64,000 nt of DNA from Alcanivorax hongdengensis A-11-3 (GTDB lineage: Bacteria > Pseudomonadota > Gammaproteobacteria > Pseudomonadales > Alcanivoracaceae), in NCBI RefSeq assembly GCF_000300995.1, contig NZ_AMRJ01000006.1, positions 62,001-126,000 of the forward strand, given 5' to 3'. The position numbers and the translations under genes were made by a program. Below the pieces are notes generated by a model. It searched no databases, was not told the origin of the DNA, and saw nothing but the letters and a program-made list of their open reading frames with translations. Of the stretch, positions 48,442 to 56,901 are shown piece by piece (positions within the stretch are counted from its first letter, which is position 1; each line of letters begins with the position of its first letter).

Positions 48442-49746
48442 ATGGAAAATCAGGATCCTGTGATTCCGGTACGGGCAAGACTGGCGTCGATAGCGGCGTT
48501 TGCGAAATTGCTGCGCCAGCAATTCGTGGAGGATGGTTGCCGCCAGAGTGCGGCGGCACTGACTTATACGACCCTGTTTGCCATTGTGCCGGTGATGACA
48601 GTGAGCTTTACGCTGCTGTCGGCGATTCCTGCTCTGAAGGAAAAGGGCAGCAGTATTCAACGTTGGGCGTTTGACTATTTCGTGCCCTCGGCGGGTAGCG
48701 AAGTGCTGGAACAATTGCGTTCGTTTTCACAACAGGCCACCAACCTCACCGGCATCGGTATTCTTTTTCTGGTGGTGACCGCAGTACTGATGCTGCGCAC
48801 CATCGAGCAAAGCCTCAACCGTATCTGGAAAGTTCAGGAGCCACGCAAGGGGCTCACCAGCCTGATGATGTACTGGGCGGTATTGTCGCTGGGGCCCCTG
48901 TGTCTTGGCGCCGGTCTGGCGATCAGTTCCTTCCTGACCTCCCAGGCCATTTTTAACGACACGGTCAGTTACCTGGGGGGCGTGCGTCTGTGGTTGAGTA
49001 TTTTGCCGTTTGTGTTCACCACCTTTTTGCTGACACTGCTTTACACCGTGGTGCCCAATACCTCGGTGCCCTGGCGTCAGGGGGTGCTGGGTGCGGCCTG
49101 TGCGGCGCTGTTGTTTGAGCTGGCCAAGGCGGCCTTTGCCCAGTTCATCAAACACGCGCCCAACTACCAGGTGGTCTATGGTGCCTTTGCGGCGGTGCCG
49201 ATATTCCTGCTGTGGATTCATTTATCCTGGATCATCGTTCTGGGAGGGGCGGAACTGGTTCGCGCGCTGGTGATTTTTCAGGAGCACCGTCGGCAGATTC
49301 CGAAGATGCAATCCATGTTGCGTTTGCTGGAGCTGTTCTGGCAGTGCCAGCAGTCAGGCAAAACCCTGCGTAGTCGTGACCTGCGCCGGGAAATGCGACA
49401 CCGGGGTGTGGCCCACTGGGATGAATTGCGCAACATTCTGCAAAAATCCGGCATCATTCGCCGCACCGATGAGGGCGGCTACCTGTTGGGTCGCAATCTG
49501 CAAAACCTCACCCTGGGCCAGTTGACGGCCATGATGCCCTGGCCGGCCCACAGCCAGTTGCGCATGCGCAGCCAGAATGACGATGCCGGCTGGGAAGTCC
49601 ACGGCAAGCAGCGCCTGGATGCGGCCCGCGAGGGGATGATGGCGGAACTGGATATTTCACTGGACGCGCTGTTTTCCTGCCCGGATGATGGGCGCCCCGC
49701 TGCGCAACACCAAGCAGGAGGCAAGCATGACAATTCTGAGCCGTAA
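48442..49746 (+). CDS. YihY/BrkB family membrane protein
   Basis: 434 residues, six to seven spans in the first 290 residues. QSAAALTYTTLFAIVPVMTV, VPNTSVPWRQGVLGAACA and YGAFAAVPIFLLWIHLSWIIVLGGAE (in part) are family features. The C-terminal 140 residues are a winged-helix-like soluble part (KTLRSRDLRREMRHRG). The end overlaps the acylphosphatase start by 20 bases. The family was once called ribonuclease BN in error; its role is unknown. Confidence 0.9.
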   Translation: MENQDPVIPVRARLASIAAFAKLLRQQFVEDGCRQSAAALTYTTLFAIVPVMTVSFTLLSAIPALKEKGSSIQRWAFDYFVPSAGSEVLEQLRSFSQQATNLTGIGILFLVVTAVLMLRTIEQSLNRIWKVQEPRKGLTSLMMYWAVLSLGPLCLGAGLAISSFLTSQAIFNDTVSYLGGVRLWLSILPFVFTTFLLTLLYTVVPNTSVPWRQGVLGAACAALLFELAKAAFAQFIKHAPNYQVVYGAFAAVPIFLLWIHLSWIIVLGGAELVRALVIFQEHRRQIPKMQSMLRLLELFWQCQQSGKTLRSRDLRREMRHRGVAHWDELRNILQKSGIIRRTDEGGYLLGRNLQNLTLGQLTAMMPWPAHSQLRMRSQNDDAGWEVHGKQRLDAAREGMMAELDISLDALFSCPDDGRPAAQHQAGGKHDNSEP

Positions 49747-50002
49747 GGTGCGTATCCAGGGGCGGGTGCAGGGCGTCGGATACCGGGCCTGGACCCAGCA
49801 ACAGGCGCGCCAGCATGGCCTGGTCGGCTGGGTACGCAATTGCGTCAATGGCGATGTGGAAGCGCTGTTGCAGGGCCCGCAAGCCGACGTGGACGCCATG
49901 CTGGAGGCATGCTGGCAGGGGCCACCGGCCGCCCAGGTCAGCCAGGTGCTGGCCGAGGACTGCCCGCAGCCACGGTGTAATCGATTTGAGGTGACGGCAT
50001 GA
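49727..50002 (+). CDS. Acylphosphatase
   Basis: 91 residues. IQGRVQGVGYRAW and GWVRNCVNGDVEALLQG supply the two catalytic residues, R20 and N38. The enzyme hydrolyses carboxyl-phosphate bonds such as acetyl phosphate. ATG 49727 follows a strong AGGAGG; the ATG at 49685 lies far inside the preceding gene. It overlaps the following alpha/beta hydrolase by 4 bases. Confidence 0.93.
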   Translation: MTILSRKVRIQGRVQGVGYRAWTQQQARQHGLVGWVRNCVNGDVEALLQGPQADVDAMLEACWQGPPAAQVSQVLAEDCPQPRCNRFEVTA

Positions 50003-50877
50003 AGCAGGTGGAACTGGTCAATGGTGATCTGCGCTTTCCGGCTCTGATGGCCGGCACCGGCGATCCGGTGATATTGCTGCACGGGTTCCCGGATACCTAC
50101 GAAAACTGGGCGGTACAGGTCAATGCCCTGGCCAGTGCCGGCTATACCGCCATCGCGCCAGCGCTGCGCGGCTATGCCCCCGGCTGTCAGCCGGGCAATG
50201 GGGACTATTCCCTGTACGCCGCGGTGGATGATCTGATGGTGTTTGCCGCCCAGCTGGGCGGGCGCGTGCACCTGATTGGCCATGACTGGGGCGCTGCCGT
50301 GGGGTATCTGGCCTGTGCCCAGTCGCCGGATACCTTCTGTTCGTTCAGTGCCCTGGCGATTCCGCCGCTACGGCGTCTGCCCCAGGCGCTGCTGAAAGTC
50401 CCCGAGCAGATTCTGCTCAGTGGCTACATGCAGTTTTTCCAGTTGCCACTGGCACCGGAGGCCTGGCTCAAGCGGGGCAACATGGCCGGGGTGGAAGCGC
50501 TGTGGCGGCGCTGGTCGCCGGACTGGGAGCCCGGCCTCTACCTGGACAACGCCCGCGATACCCTGTCGCAACCCGGCGTCATCAGCGCGGCACTGGCCTG
50601 GTATCGGGCGCTGTTCAAGGTCTGGCGCAAGGAACACCAGAAGGCCCGTGCCTGGCTATCCCGGGATATCGCCACGCCCACCCAGATTCTGGTGGGCAGT
50701 CGCGATGGCTGCATGAGCCCGAAGTTGCTGGCCAACACCGTGGTGGAGAGCGACTTCAGCGCTGGCGTGGCGGTACATGAGATCGAAGATGCCGGGCATT
50801 TCCTGCATCTGGAGCATCCGGATGCGGTCAATGCCCATCTGCTGCATTTGCTCAAGGCCACCCATTGCGAATGCTGA
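49999..50877 (+). CDS. Alpha/beta hydrolase, epoxide hydrolase-like
   Basis: 292 residues. VILLHGFPDTYENW is the oxyanion HGFP motif, LIGHDWGAAVGYLA carries an aspartate nucleophile as in epoxide hydrolases and haloalkane dehalogenases, and IEDAGHFLHLEHPDAV supplies the histidine. Catalytic triad plausible: D in GHDWG, D/E from VGSRDGCM, H in GHF. Substrate unknown. It overlaps the acylphosphatase gene by 4 bases. Confidence 0.85.
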   Translation: MKQVELVNGDLRFPALMAGTGDPVILLHGFPDTYENWAVQVNALASAGYTAIAPALRGYAPGCQPGNGDYSLYAAVDDLMVFAAQLGGRVHLIGHDWGAAVGYLACAQSPDTFCSFSALAIPPLRRLPQALLKVPEQILLSGYMQFFQLPLAPEAWLKRGNMAGVEALWRRWSPDWEPGLYLDNARDTLSQPGVISAALAWYRALFKVWRKEHQKARAWLSRDIATPTQILVGSRDGCMSPKLLANTVVESDFSAGVAVHEIEDAGHFLHLEHPDAVNAHLLHLLKATHCEC

Positions 50878-50901
50878 CACGGGCTGTCAGCCCCCTGATC
50901 A

Positions 50902-50923
50902 AAAGCGGGTTTTAACCCGCTTT
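50902..50923 (+). terminator. Hairpin after the alpha/beta hydrolase
   Basis: AAAGCGGGTT and AACCCGCTTT are perfect inverted arms with TT between, 24 bases past the stop. Only TTTCC follows, so termination may be partial. Confidence 0.55.
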
Positions 50924-50940
50924 CCAGTGTGGGGTATACT
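50912..50940 (+). promoter_or_regulatory. Possible promoter for fumarate hydratase
   Basis: TATACT at 50935-50940 is a good -10, with weak TTAACC at 50912-50917 (17-base spacing) overlapping the hairpin. It lies 35 bases before the ATG. Confidence 0.4.
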
Positions 50941-50975
50941 ACGCGCCCCCAATATATCCCAGCAGGAGTTCTCCC

Positions 50976-52484
50976 ATGACGGTGATTCGCCAGGATGACC
51001 TGATTCAGAGCGTGGCCGATGCCTTGCAGTACATCTCTTACTACCATCCGGTGGACTTCATCCGTGCCGTCACCGAAGCCTACGAGAAGGAAGAGAGCAA
51101 GGCCGCCAAGGACGCCATGGCGCAGATTCTGGTGAACTCCCGCATGTCCGCCATGGGGCACCGGCCGATCTGCCAGGACACCGGTATTGTCACCGTGTTC
51201 GCCAAGGTGGGCATGAACGTCACTTTTGAAGGTGATATGTCCTTGGACGACATGATCAACGAAGGCGTGCGTCGGGCCTACAACCACCCGGACAACGTGC
51301 TGCGCGCCTCGGTGCTGGCGGACCCGGACGGCAAGCGTGCCAATACCAAGGACAACACCCCGGCGGTGATCAACTACTCCATCGTGCCCGGCGACAAGCT
51401 GGAAATCGACGTGGCGGCCAAGGGCGGCGGTTCCGAAGCCAAGTCCAAGTTCGCCATGCTCAACCCGTCCGACTCCATCGTCGACTGGGTGCTGGAGCAG
51501 GTGCCGAAGATGGGCGCCGGCTGGTGCCCGCCGGGCATGCTGGGCATCGGCATCGGTGGCACCGCCGAGAAGGCCATGATCCTGGCGAAAGAGTCCCTGA
51601 TGGACCCTATCGACATCCACGAACTGCAGGCCCGCGGCCCGCAAACCCGTGCCGAGGAACTGCGCCTGGAGCTGTTCGAGAAGGTCAACGCCCTGGGCAT
51701 CGGTGCCCAGGGCCTCGGTGGCCTGACCACGGTACTGGACGTGAAAGTGGCCGATTATCCCACCCACGCGGCCAACAAGCCGGTGGCCATCATCCCCAAC
51801 TGCGCCGCGACCCGCCACGCCCACTTCACCCTGGATGGCAGCGGCCCGGCGGACCTGAAAGCACCGGATCTGGAAGAGTGGCCCAAGATCGCCTGGGGTA
51901 ACGACGAGGGCGCCAAGCGCGTCAACCTGGATACCGTCACGCCGGAAGAAGTGCAGACCTGGCAACCCGGCGACACCCTGCTGTTGTCCGGCAAGCTGCT
52001 GACCGGCCGTGATGCGGCCCACAAGCGTATGGTGGACATGATTTCCAGGGGCGAAAAACTGCCAGTGGACTTCACCAACCGCTTTATCTACTACGTGGGC
52101 CCGGTGGACCCGGTGGGCGACGAAGTAGTCGGCCCGGCAGGCCCCACCACTGCCACCCGCATGGACAAGTTCACCCGCACCATGCTGGAAGAAACCGGCC
52201 TGATCGGTATGGTTGGCAAGGCCGAGCGTGGCGATACCGCCATTGAGGCGATCAAGGACAACAAGGCGGTCTACCTGATGGCCGTGGGCGGTGCTGCCTA
52301 CCTGGTGTCCAAGGCCATCCGCAAATCCCGTGTCGCCGCTTTCGAGGACCTGGGTATGGAAGCCATCTACGAGTTCGAGGTGGAAGACATGCCGGTGACC
52401 GTGGCGGTGGATTCCCAGGGCGAGTCCGTGCACAAGACCGGCCCGGTGATCTGGAAACAGAAAATCGCCGAAAAATCCGCTTGA
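50976..52484 (+). CDS. Fumarate hydratase class I (iron-sulfur)
   Basis: 502 residues, the single-chain FumA/FumB type; converts fumarate to malate in the TCA cycle. HRPICQDTGIVTVFAKVG and IIPNCAATRHAHFTLDGSG contribute two of the cysteines for the [4Fe-4S] cluster, and MGAGWCPPGMLGIGIGGTAEK (in part) a third candidate. YYVGPVDPVGDEVVGPAGPTTATRMDKF marks the beta domain. AGGAG precedes the ATG. E. coli FumA is 548 residues, so this is somewhat shorter. Confidence 0.93.
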   Translation: MTVIRQDDLIQSVADALQYISYYHPVDFIRAVTEAYEKEESKAAKDAMAQILVNSRMSAMGHRPICQDTGIVTVFAKVGMNVTFEGDMSLDDMINEGVRRAYNHPDNVLRASVLADPDGKRANTKDNTPAVINYSIVPGDKLEIDVAAKGGGSEAKSKFAMLNPSDSIVDWVLEQVPKMGAGWCPPGMLGIGIGGTAEKAMILAKESLMDPIDIHELQARGPQTRAEELRLELFEKVNALGIGAQGLGGLTTVLDVKVADYPTHAANKPVAIIPNCAATRHAHFTLDGSGPADLKAPDLEEWPKIAWGNDEGAKRVNLDTVTPEEVQTWQPGDTLLLSGKLLTGRDAAHKRMVDMISRGEKLPVDFTNRFIYYVGPVDPVGDEVVGPAGPTTATRMDKFTRTMLEETGLIGMVGKAERGDTAIEAIKDNKAVYLMAVGGAAYLVSKAIRKSRVAAFEDLGMEAIYEFEVEDMPVTVAVDSQGESVHKTGPVIWKQKIAEKSA

Positions 52485-52529
52485 TGTCGCAAAAGGGAGG
52501 CCGCCAGGCCTCCCAGACCTGATGATGTG

Positions 52530-53396
52530 ATGCCGTACAGGTCCGCACCGCTTTTCCGTTATCTGGTCCGCTGCCTGCTGGCGGCGGCACCGGTTCTGCT
52601 GGCCGGTTGTGCCACGTCATCTTTTCTGCCGTCTTTTCTACAGGCCCGTCAGTCGGTGCCCGATTCGGTCTCCGGCCTCAGCTACCCGGCCATTGATCGG
52701 CTGGGCGCCATGACCGGGCCGTGCCTGGCCCTGGCCGAAGCACACCAGAATGGGCGCAGGATCACGGTGACCCTGTTGCAACAGCAATGGCTGCCGGATT
52801 GCCGGCGACGTATCGAGCAGGCCCGGGCCAGGCAAGAGGCGCTTCAGCTCACTCGGGCCGTGGAGCAGGCCTGGCGCCAGGTTCAGGCACATGGGCGGGC
52901 ACAACAGGCCGAACGGGCCCGTTTGCAGGCCCGCCGTCAGACCCTGCGCCAGCCTGCGGTCAAAAGCGGCAAAAATGAACGGGCAGAGGCTTCTGACACG
53001 GTCAGCGAACAAGCCCGTCGCCACCACCGTGAACGGCTTCGAGCCGCCACCATCAATGAGCTATTACGGGGCGTGCCGGATCTGCCCATGGCCTACACGC
53101 TGGGGCAACCTTCCTCCCTGAGTCTGACCGGGTTTCTTTCCTGCCTGGAAGTGGCCTATCCCAACCAGGGCTATGAAATCGAACAGCGTCGCGACTCTCT
53201 GGTGGTCAAGGCGCTGCAGGCGGACATGCTGCGCGGAGATGTGACCATTGAAAGCCACTTTAGCCGCGCCTGGGGAACCTGGGTGCTACAGCAGCTGAGC
53301 GTGGCGCAGGTGTCGGCCAGCCGGGCCAGGGATCGTTATCGACTGGCCCGCAATCTGCTGGCCGACGAATGTCCCGAGGCGCTGATCTCCGGTTAG
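52530..53396 (+). CDS. Lipoprotein of unknown function
   Basis: 288 residues. A lipobox VLLAGC (cysteine at about residue 27) follows a hydrophobic stretch. Residues about 90-165 are Arg/Gln/Ala-rich and predicted helical, probably a coiled coil (RRRIEQARARQEALQ ... RRHHRERLRAA). The end is a small globular part with FLSCLEVAYPNQGYEIEQRR. ATG 52530 is chosen over the GTG at 52527. No family recognised; likely an envelope protein. Confidence 0.65.
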   Translation: MPYRSAPLFRYLVRCLLAAAPVLLAGCATSSFLPSFLQARQSVPDSVSGLSYPAIDRLGAMTGPCLALAEAHQNGRRITVTLLQQQWLPDCRRRIEQARARQEALQLTRAVEQAWRQVQAHGRAQQAERARLQARRQTLRQPAVKSGKNERAEASDTVSEQARRHHRERLRAATINELLRGVPDLPMAYTLGQPSSLSLTGFLSCLEVAYPNQGYEIEQRRDSLVVKALQADMLRGDVTIESHFSRAWGTWVLQQLSVAQVSASRARDRYRLARNLLADECPEALISG

Positions 53397-53411
53397 CTAA
53401 CCGCTGACGAC

Positions 53412-53554
53412 AAATAAAAAGAAACCGCGCTTTGGCGCGGTTTTTTATGGGAAGACAACAAAGATAAGGTCCGGGAGCCCGTGCCCCATCCCTGGGGCGA
53501 CGGAGATCGTTCAGGCCGGCGGGGGTCGTAGTACTGGCCTGGGGCTACCCGGAC
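53412..53554 (-). ncRNA. Candidate structured small RNA in a convergent gap
   Basis: On the minus strand a sigma70-like promoter (-35 TTGACC, 17 bases, -10 TATATT) points to a start near 53554. From there 86 bases fold into a closed shape: GUCCGGG pairs with CCCGGAC, and after a bulged U, AGCCC pairs with GGGCU (12-bp stem). Inside are two stem-loops: CAGGCC with GGCCUG, and GCCCC with GGGGC around the loop AGGGAU. The transcript would end at the stem AACCGCGC/GCGCGGTT followed by TCTTTTTATTT (53442-53411). Length about 143 nt. I do not recognise a known RNA family (not SRP RNA, 6S or tmRNA). The loop and stem edge CAGGGAUG match the CsrA/RsmA consensus core. Confidence 0.55.
53423..53446. 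terminator. Bidirectional terminator between the lipoprotein gene and the small RNA
   Basis: AACCGCGC and GCGCGGTT pair around TTTG. On the plus strand TTTTTT follows (for the lipoprotein gene). On the minus strand TCTTTTTATTT follows (for the small RNA). Confidence 0.9.
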
Positions 53555-53558
53555 ATTC

Positions 53559-53587
53559 AATATACTGTCCATTTGGGCAGTGGTCAA
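53559..53587 (-). promoter_or_regulatory. Sigma70-like promoter for the small RNA
   Basis: Minus strand -35 TTGACC (53587-53582) and -10 TATATT (53564-53559), 17 bases apart. No protein gene is downstream on this strand before the terminator. Confidence 0.65.
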
Positions 53588-53639
53588 CCCGAGTGTGGCG
53601 GTCCCGGCCTCGCGGCCCGGACCGCTTTTGCGGTCGGTC

Positions 53640-56270
53640 TCAACCGGCCTTGAGTTTGGGTTTTACCGTGATCAGCAGGGCTGGCAGCAGTGTCAGGTTG
53701 CTGAGCAGGGCCACCAGCATGGCCAGCCCCGTGAGCAGACCAAAATAGACCGTCGGATTGAAGTTGGAGAACGCCAGGATCGAGAAGCCGGCAATGATGG
53801 TCAGTGAGGTGTAGTACATGGCCTTGCCGATGGAGCCATGGCAACGCTTCATGGTCGCCACGTAATCATTGTCCCGGGGCAGTTCCTCGTGGAAGCGGTG
53901 GATATAATGAATGGTGTCATCCACTGCGATGCCGATGGTGATGGCGGTGATGGTAATGGTCATCAGATCCAGCGGCAGGCCGATCAGTCCCATCAGACCC
54001 AGTACCAGGCCCGCACTGATGAGACTGGGCACCATGCTGATCAGGGCCACCGGCAGGCTGCGGAACAGCAACAGCAACATGATCAGAATCGCGAAGAACA
54101 CCACACCCAGCGTCTTGATCTGGGAGTCGAACAGGCTCTGCAGCATATTGTTATAGAGCACCATGGCGCCGGTCAGGTGTACCTGCTCCGGTTGCAGGCC
54201 AAAATTGTTCTGCAGGTCATGACGGATCTTGCCGATCAGCGCGTTGCGGTTGAGGTTCTTGTCCGAATCAATCACCCGAACACTGATACGCACCTGATTG
54301 CCGTCCTCGGACAGATAGGGGCTGACCAGCCGGCTGCGCAGATCATCGGGAATAAAGCTGGCCAGCAGCATCAGCTGTACGTAGCTGAGAGGACCATTGT
54401 TGAGTTTTTCGGCGACCTCGTAGGTGGTGGCGATGGACAGCACCTTGCCGGTTTCCGGCAGGGATTCCAGGTAGTTCTGTATCTTCACCAGCTGCGCCAG
54501 CCGCGCGGGCGTAAACCAGTAGGCATTCTTCAGGGGGTTGGCCTTGGCCGCCGGGGCAAAAGGATCGGCACTGCCGCCACCACCACTGGCAAACGGGTCG
54601 GCGCCAGCATCGCCAGCAAAAGGATCATCACTGCCGGAGTCATTGCCAGTGTCGGCAAAGGGGTCGCTTGTTGCGGGCTCACCAAAATCGTCATCACCGC
54701 TGTCGTCCGCTTGTGTGTCGGCAGGGCTGGCCGGCGCGCTTTGCGGCGCCGTTTTGGGGGCATCGATGACAATATCCAGCGGGGTGGTGCCACCCAGCTT
54801 GCGGTCAATCTGCACCATACCCTGATAGATTTCCGTGTCCTTCTGGAAATAGTCGATAAAGCGGTTTTCCACGGTCAGGCGGGAAACACCCCACAGGGAC
54901 AGGCCGACAACGATCAGGGCCATGGTCAGCAGCAAGGGTCGATGACGCTCGGTGAAGCCGGCAAAGCCAAGCGTGAATCGACGGGTAAAGTCGCGTCCCT
55001 GACGCGGCGTGCCGGCGGGCAGAAAGGCCAGCAGAGCGGGGAAGGCCAGGAAGCACACTACCAGCGCCACTCCCAGGCCGATGGTCATCATCCAGCCGAA
55101 GTCGATCACCGGGCGGATGCCACTGAGCACCAGCGAACCAAAGCCGACCATGGTGGTTAGAATCATGTAAATGCTGGGCCGCATCATGTGGGCGGTGGTT
55201 TCCCGGATCAGCCAGCCCTGGCTAGCCTGGGGATTTTCCTCGTGCAGTTCACGAAAGCGCACCGTCAGGTGAATGACGATGGACATGGTGATGATCAGCA
55301 GCAGGGAAATGTAGTTGCTGCTGATGACACTGACCTTCCAGTCCACCAGGCCCAGCCAGCCGGTGACCAGCAGCACCGTAATCGCGCAGCACACCAGTGG
55401 CACTACCACCCAGCGGGGGCGCCGGAAGATCAGGAACAGGGTCAGGATCAGAAAGATCAGCACGCCCACGCCAAAGGTCTTCAGGTCGGCGCGGATAAAG
55501 CGCACCAGGTCGGTGGCGATCATCGGCACGCCGCCCAGGAACAGCTTCGCCTGGTCACGGTGCTGATCCATGATGTGGCGCACCTGATCAATTTCGCCGG
55601 CGGTGCGCTTCTGCACCTGAGTGCTGTACTCGCTGAACTGGCGGCGTACGGTCTCCAGCTCCCGTTGCTGGGCATCGTTGAGCTTGCCCTTGCTTTGTTG
55701 TTCGTTCAGGTCGTTACGCTTGTAGAGCAGGTCGTAGTAGTGCTGGTCTCGCTTGAAGGTGACCAGCAGGGCGGTGGTGTTGCCGTCGGCGCTGACCAGC
55801 AGATCCTTGTAGAGCGGATTCGCGCCCAGGAATTCCTTTTTCGCCAGTGACAGGTCCACATCCCTGTCGTTGAGGGTACGGTAACTGTTGGCCAGGTCCT
55901 GGAATTCCACCTTGGGGCTGAACAGCAGCGGCACATCCAGCATGCTGGTCACGGATTGAACCCGATCCACGTGGCGCAGGGCATCCTGCAGCTCATGCAG
56001 ATGGCCGAGTACCGGCCGGCTGAACAGCGGACCCTCCTTGGGCGTATAGGTGATGATGATGAAATCGCTGCCGCCGTATTTCTTGGCAATATCGCGGTAG
56101 TACTCCAGCGCCTTGTCGTTCTCCAGCACCAGCGAGTCTGCCGATGCATCGATATGGAAATCCCGGGCCTGCCAGGCGGCGCCGGCACACAACAGGGCCA
56201 GCAGCACCAGCCAGACAACGGGGTGGGCAAGTACCGCGCGGCAATAGCCAAGAAACAGTCGATGCGTCAT
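53640..56270 (-). CDS. RND/MMPL family exporter with a DPFA-repeat insert
   Basis: 876 residues with the 12-span plan of MMPL-type RND permeases: an anchor (VVWLVLLALLCAGAAW), a periplasmic loop, a five-span block (IRADLKTFGVGVLIFLILTLFLIF ...), the second loop and a second block (TLGVVFFAILIMLLLLFRS; GIAVDDTIHYIHRFHEE with charged residues in a span). Residues about 500-578 in the second loop are an Asp/Gly/Ala/Ser-rich insert with four DPFA motifs. AAGG precedes the ATG. Likely moves lipids or hydrophobic compounds outward or between membranes, by proton flow. No partner MFP or OMF gene is beside it. Confidence 0.85.
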   Translation of the reverse strand: MTHRLFLGYCRAVLAHPVVWLVLLALLCAGAAWQARDFHIDASADSLVLENDKALEYYRDIAKKYGGSDFIIITYTPKEGPLFSRPVLGHLHELQDALRHVDRVQSVTSMLDVPLLFSPKVEFQDLANSYRTLNDRDVDLSLAKKEFLGANPLYKDLLVSADGNTTALLVTFKRDQHYYDLLYKRNDLNEQQSKGKLNDAQQRELETVRRQFSEYSTQVQKRTAGEIDQVRHIMDQHRDQAKLFLGGVPMIATDLVRFIRADLKTFGVGVLIFLILTLFLIFRRPRWVVVPLVCCAITVLLVTGWLGLVDWKVSVISSNYISLLLIITMSIVIHLTVRFRELHEENPQASQGWLIRETTAHMMRPSIYMILTTMVGFGSLVLSGIRPVIDFGWMMTIGLGVALVVCFLAFPALLAFLPAGTPRQGRDFTRRFTLGFAGFTERHRPLLLTMALIVVGLSLWGVSRLTVENRFIDYFQKDTEIYQGMVQIDRKLGGTTPLDIVIDAPKTAPQSAPASPADTQADDSGDDDFGEPATSDPFADTGNDSGSDDPFAGDAGADPFASGGGGSADPFAPAAKANPLKNAYWFTPARLAQLVKIQNYLESLPETGKVLSIATTYEVAEKLNNGPLSYVQLMLLASFIPDDLRSRLVSPYLSEDGNQVRISVRVIDSDKNLNRNALIGKIRHDLQNNFGLQPEQVHLTGAMVLYNNMLQSLFDSQIKTLGVVFFAILIMLLLLFRSLPVALISMVPSLISAGLVLGLMGLIGLPLDLMTITITAITIGIAVDDTIHYIHRFHEELPRDNDYVATMKRCHGSIGKAMYYTSLTIIAGFSILAFSNFNPTVYFGLLTGLAMLVALLSNLTLLPALLITVKPKLKAG

Positions 56271-56314
56271 GGACAGACCTTATGTGATTGTATGCATGAA
56301 CCGCCCGTGGCGGT

Positions 56315-56746
56315 TTAGAACAGCGCCGCGTATTCGGCGGCAAAGCGGGTATCGAAACGGTGAATCAGGCGACCCGCTGGCCACGAGAGCAGGGTAAGCA
56401 GCCCCTCGGTCCACTCTTCCTGATGGACCCGGCAACCGCCTTCACCATCGTCGATAAAGGTGAAACGATGCGTGATGCTGCCCAGGGGCAGTTTCAGCCC
56501 CCAGGTAATGCGCTCGTTTTCCCGGAATTCCTGCACCTTGACCACCACCGGGGCCGGCGGCAGGCCGGGCAGGTCGGCCACGAACAGTAGCAGCGAGCCG
56601 CTTCGCCAGTCGCCATTAAGCAGGCGCGCGTGGCGCACCACGGAGCACCAGTCCTGCCAGCTGCGAATATCGGCAAACATCCGGAACGCCTGTTTGCGAG
56701 AGGCGCGGGTGTCGGTCACTTCATCGACCAGATAACGTTTCAGCAT
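56315..56746 (-). CDS. SRPBCC family lipid-binding-like protein
   Basis: 143 residues. The START/Bet v 1-like fold is seen in KRYLVDEVTDTRASRKQAFRMFADIRSW (in part), a WCSVVRHARLL strand, RENERITWGLKLPLGSITHRFTF, and a long C-terminal helix HRFDTRFAAEYAALF. SRPBCC proteins bind hydrophobic ligands in a deep pocket. GGACGGAAC precedes the ATG. It is 44 bases upstream of the RND exporter and may feed or share its substrate (inference). Confidence 0.8.
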   Translation of the reverse strand: MLKRYLVDEVTDTRASRKQAFRMFADIRSWQDWCSVVRHARLLNGDWRSGSLLLFVADLPGLPPAPVVVKVQEFRENERITWGLKLPLGSITHRFTFIDDGEGGCRVHQEEWTEGLLTLLSWPAGRLIHRFDTRFAAEYAALF

Positions 56747-56851
56747 GTTCCGTCCTGATAGTCTGGTTGCCGGGCGCCCCGTAGGTTACTCAGTGTCACC
56801 GGCAAGCTCCAGCTTTGATGCTGGCCAATGGGGCCAATTGTTTTTACCCGG

Positions 56852-56880
56852 TTGACCTGCGAAATGGCTTTGCCTAGTTT
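56852..56880 (+). promoter_or_regulatory. Possible promoter for the AraC regulator
   Basis: TTGACC (56852-56857) and TAGTTT (56875-56880), 17 bases apart; the -10 is weak. It lies 21 bases before the ATG. Confidence 0.35.
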
Positions 56881-56901
56881 CGAGTCATTGTGAGGGAAAC
56901 C

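Noticed and set aside
53469..53554. tRNA-like fold (86 nt with a 7-bp outer stem)
   Set aside because: No TTCRA T-loop, no D-arm pattern and no anticodon arm of the right geometry on either strand.
53393..53587. Short minus-strand frame of 64 codons over the small RNA region
   Set aside because: It starts in or before the promoter, runs through the terminator stem, and codes for a Ser/Arg/Pro-rich chain without domain features.
54555..54670. Short direct repeats that could look like a CRISPR or minisatellite
   Set aside because: They code in frame for DPFA motifs of the RND protein and have irregular spacing and no flanking cas genes.
53838..55160. Plus-strand open frame (440 codons) opposite the RND exporter gene
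   Set aside because: A shadow of the membrane protein's codon use; His/Gln/Gly-rich product, no membrane or domain features.
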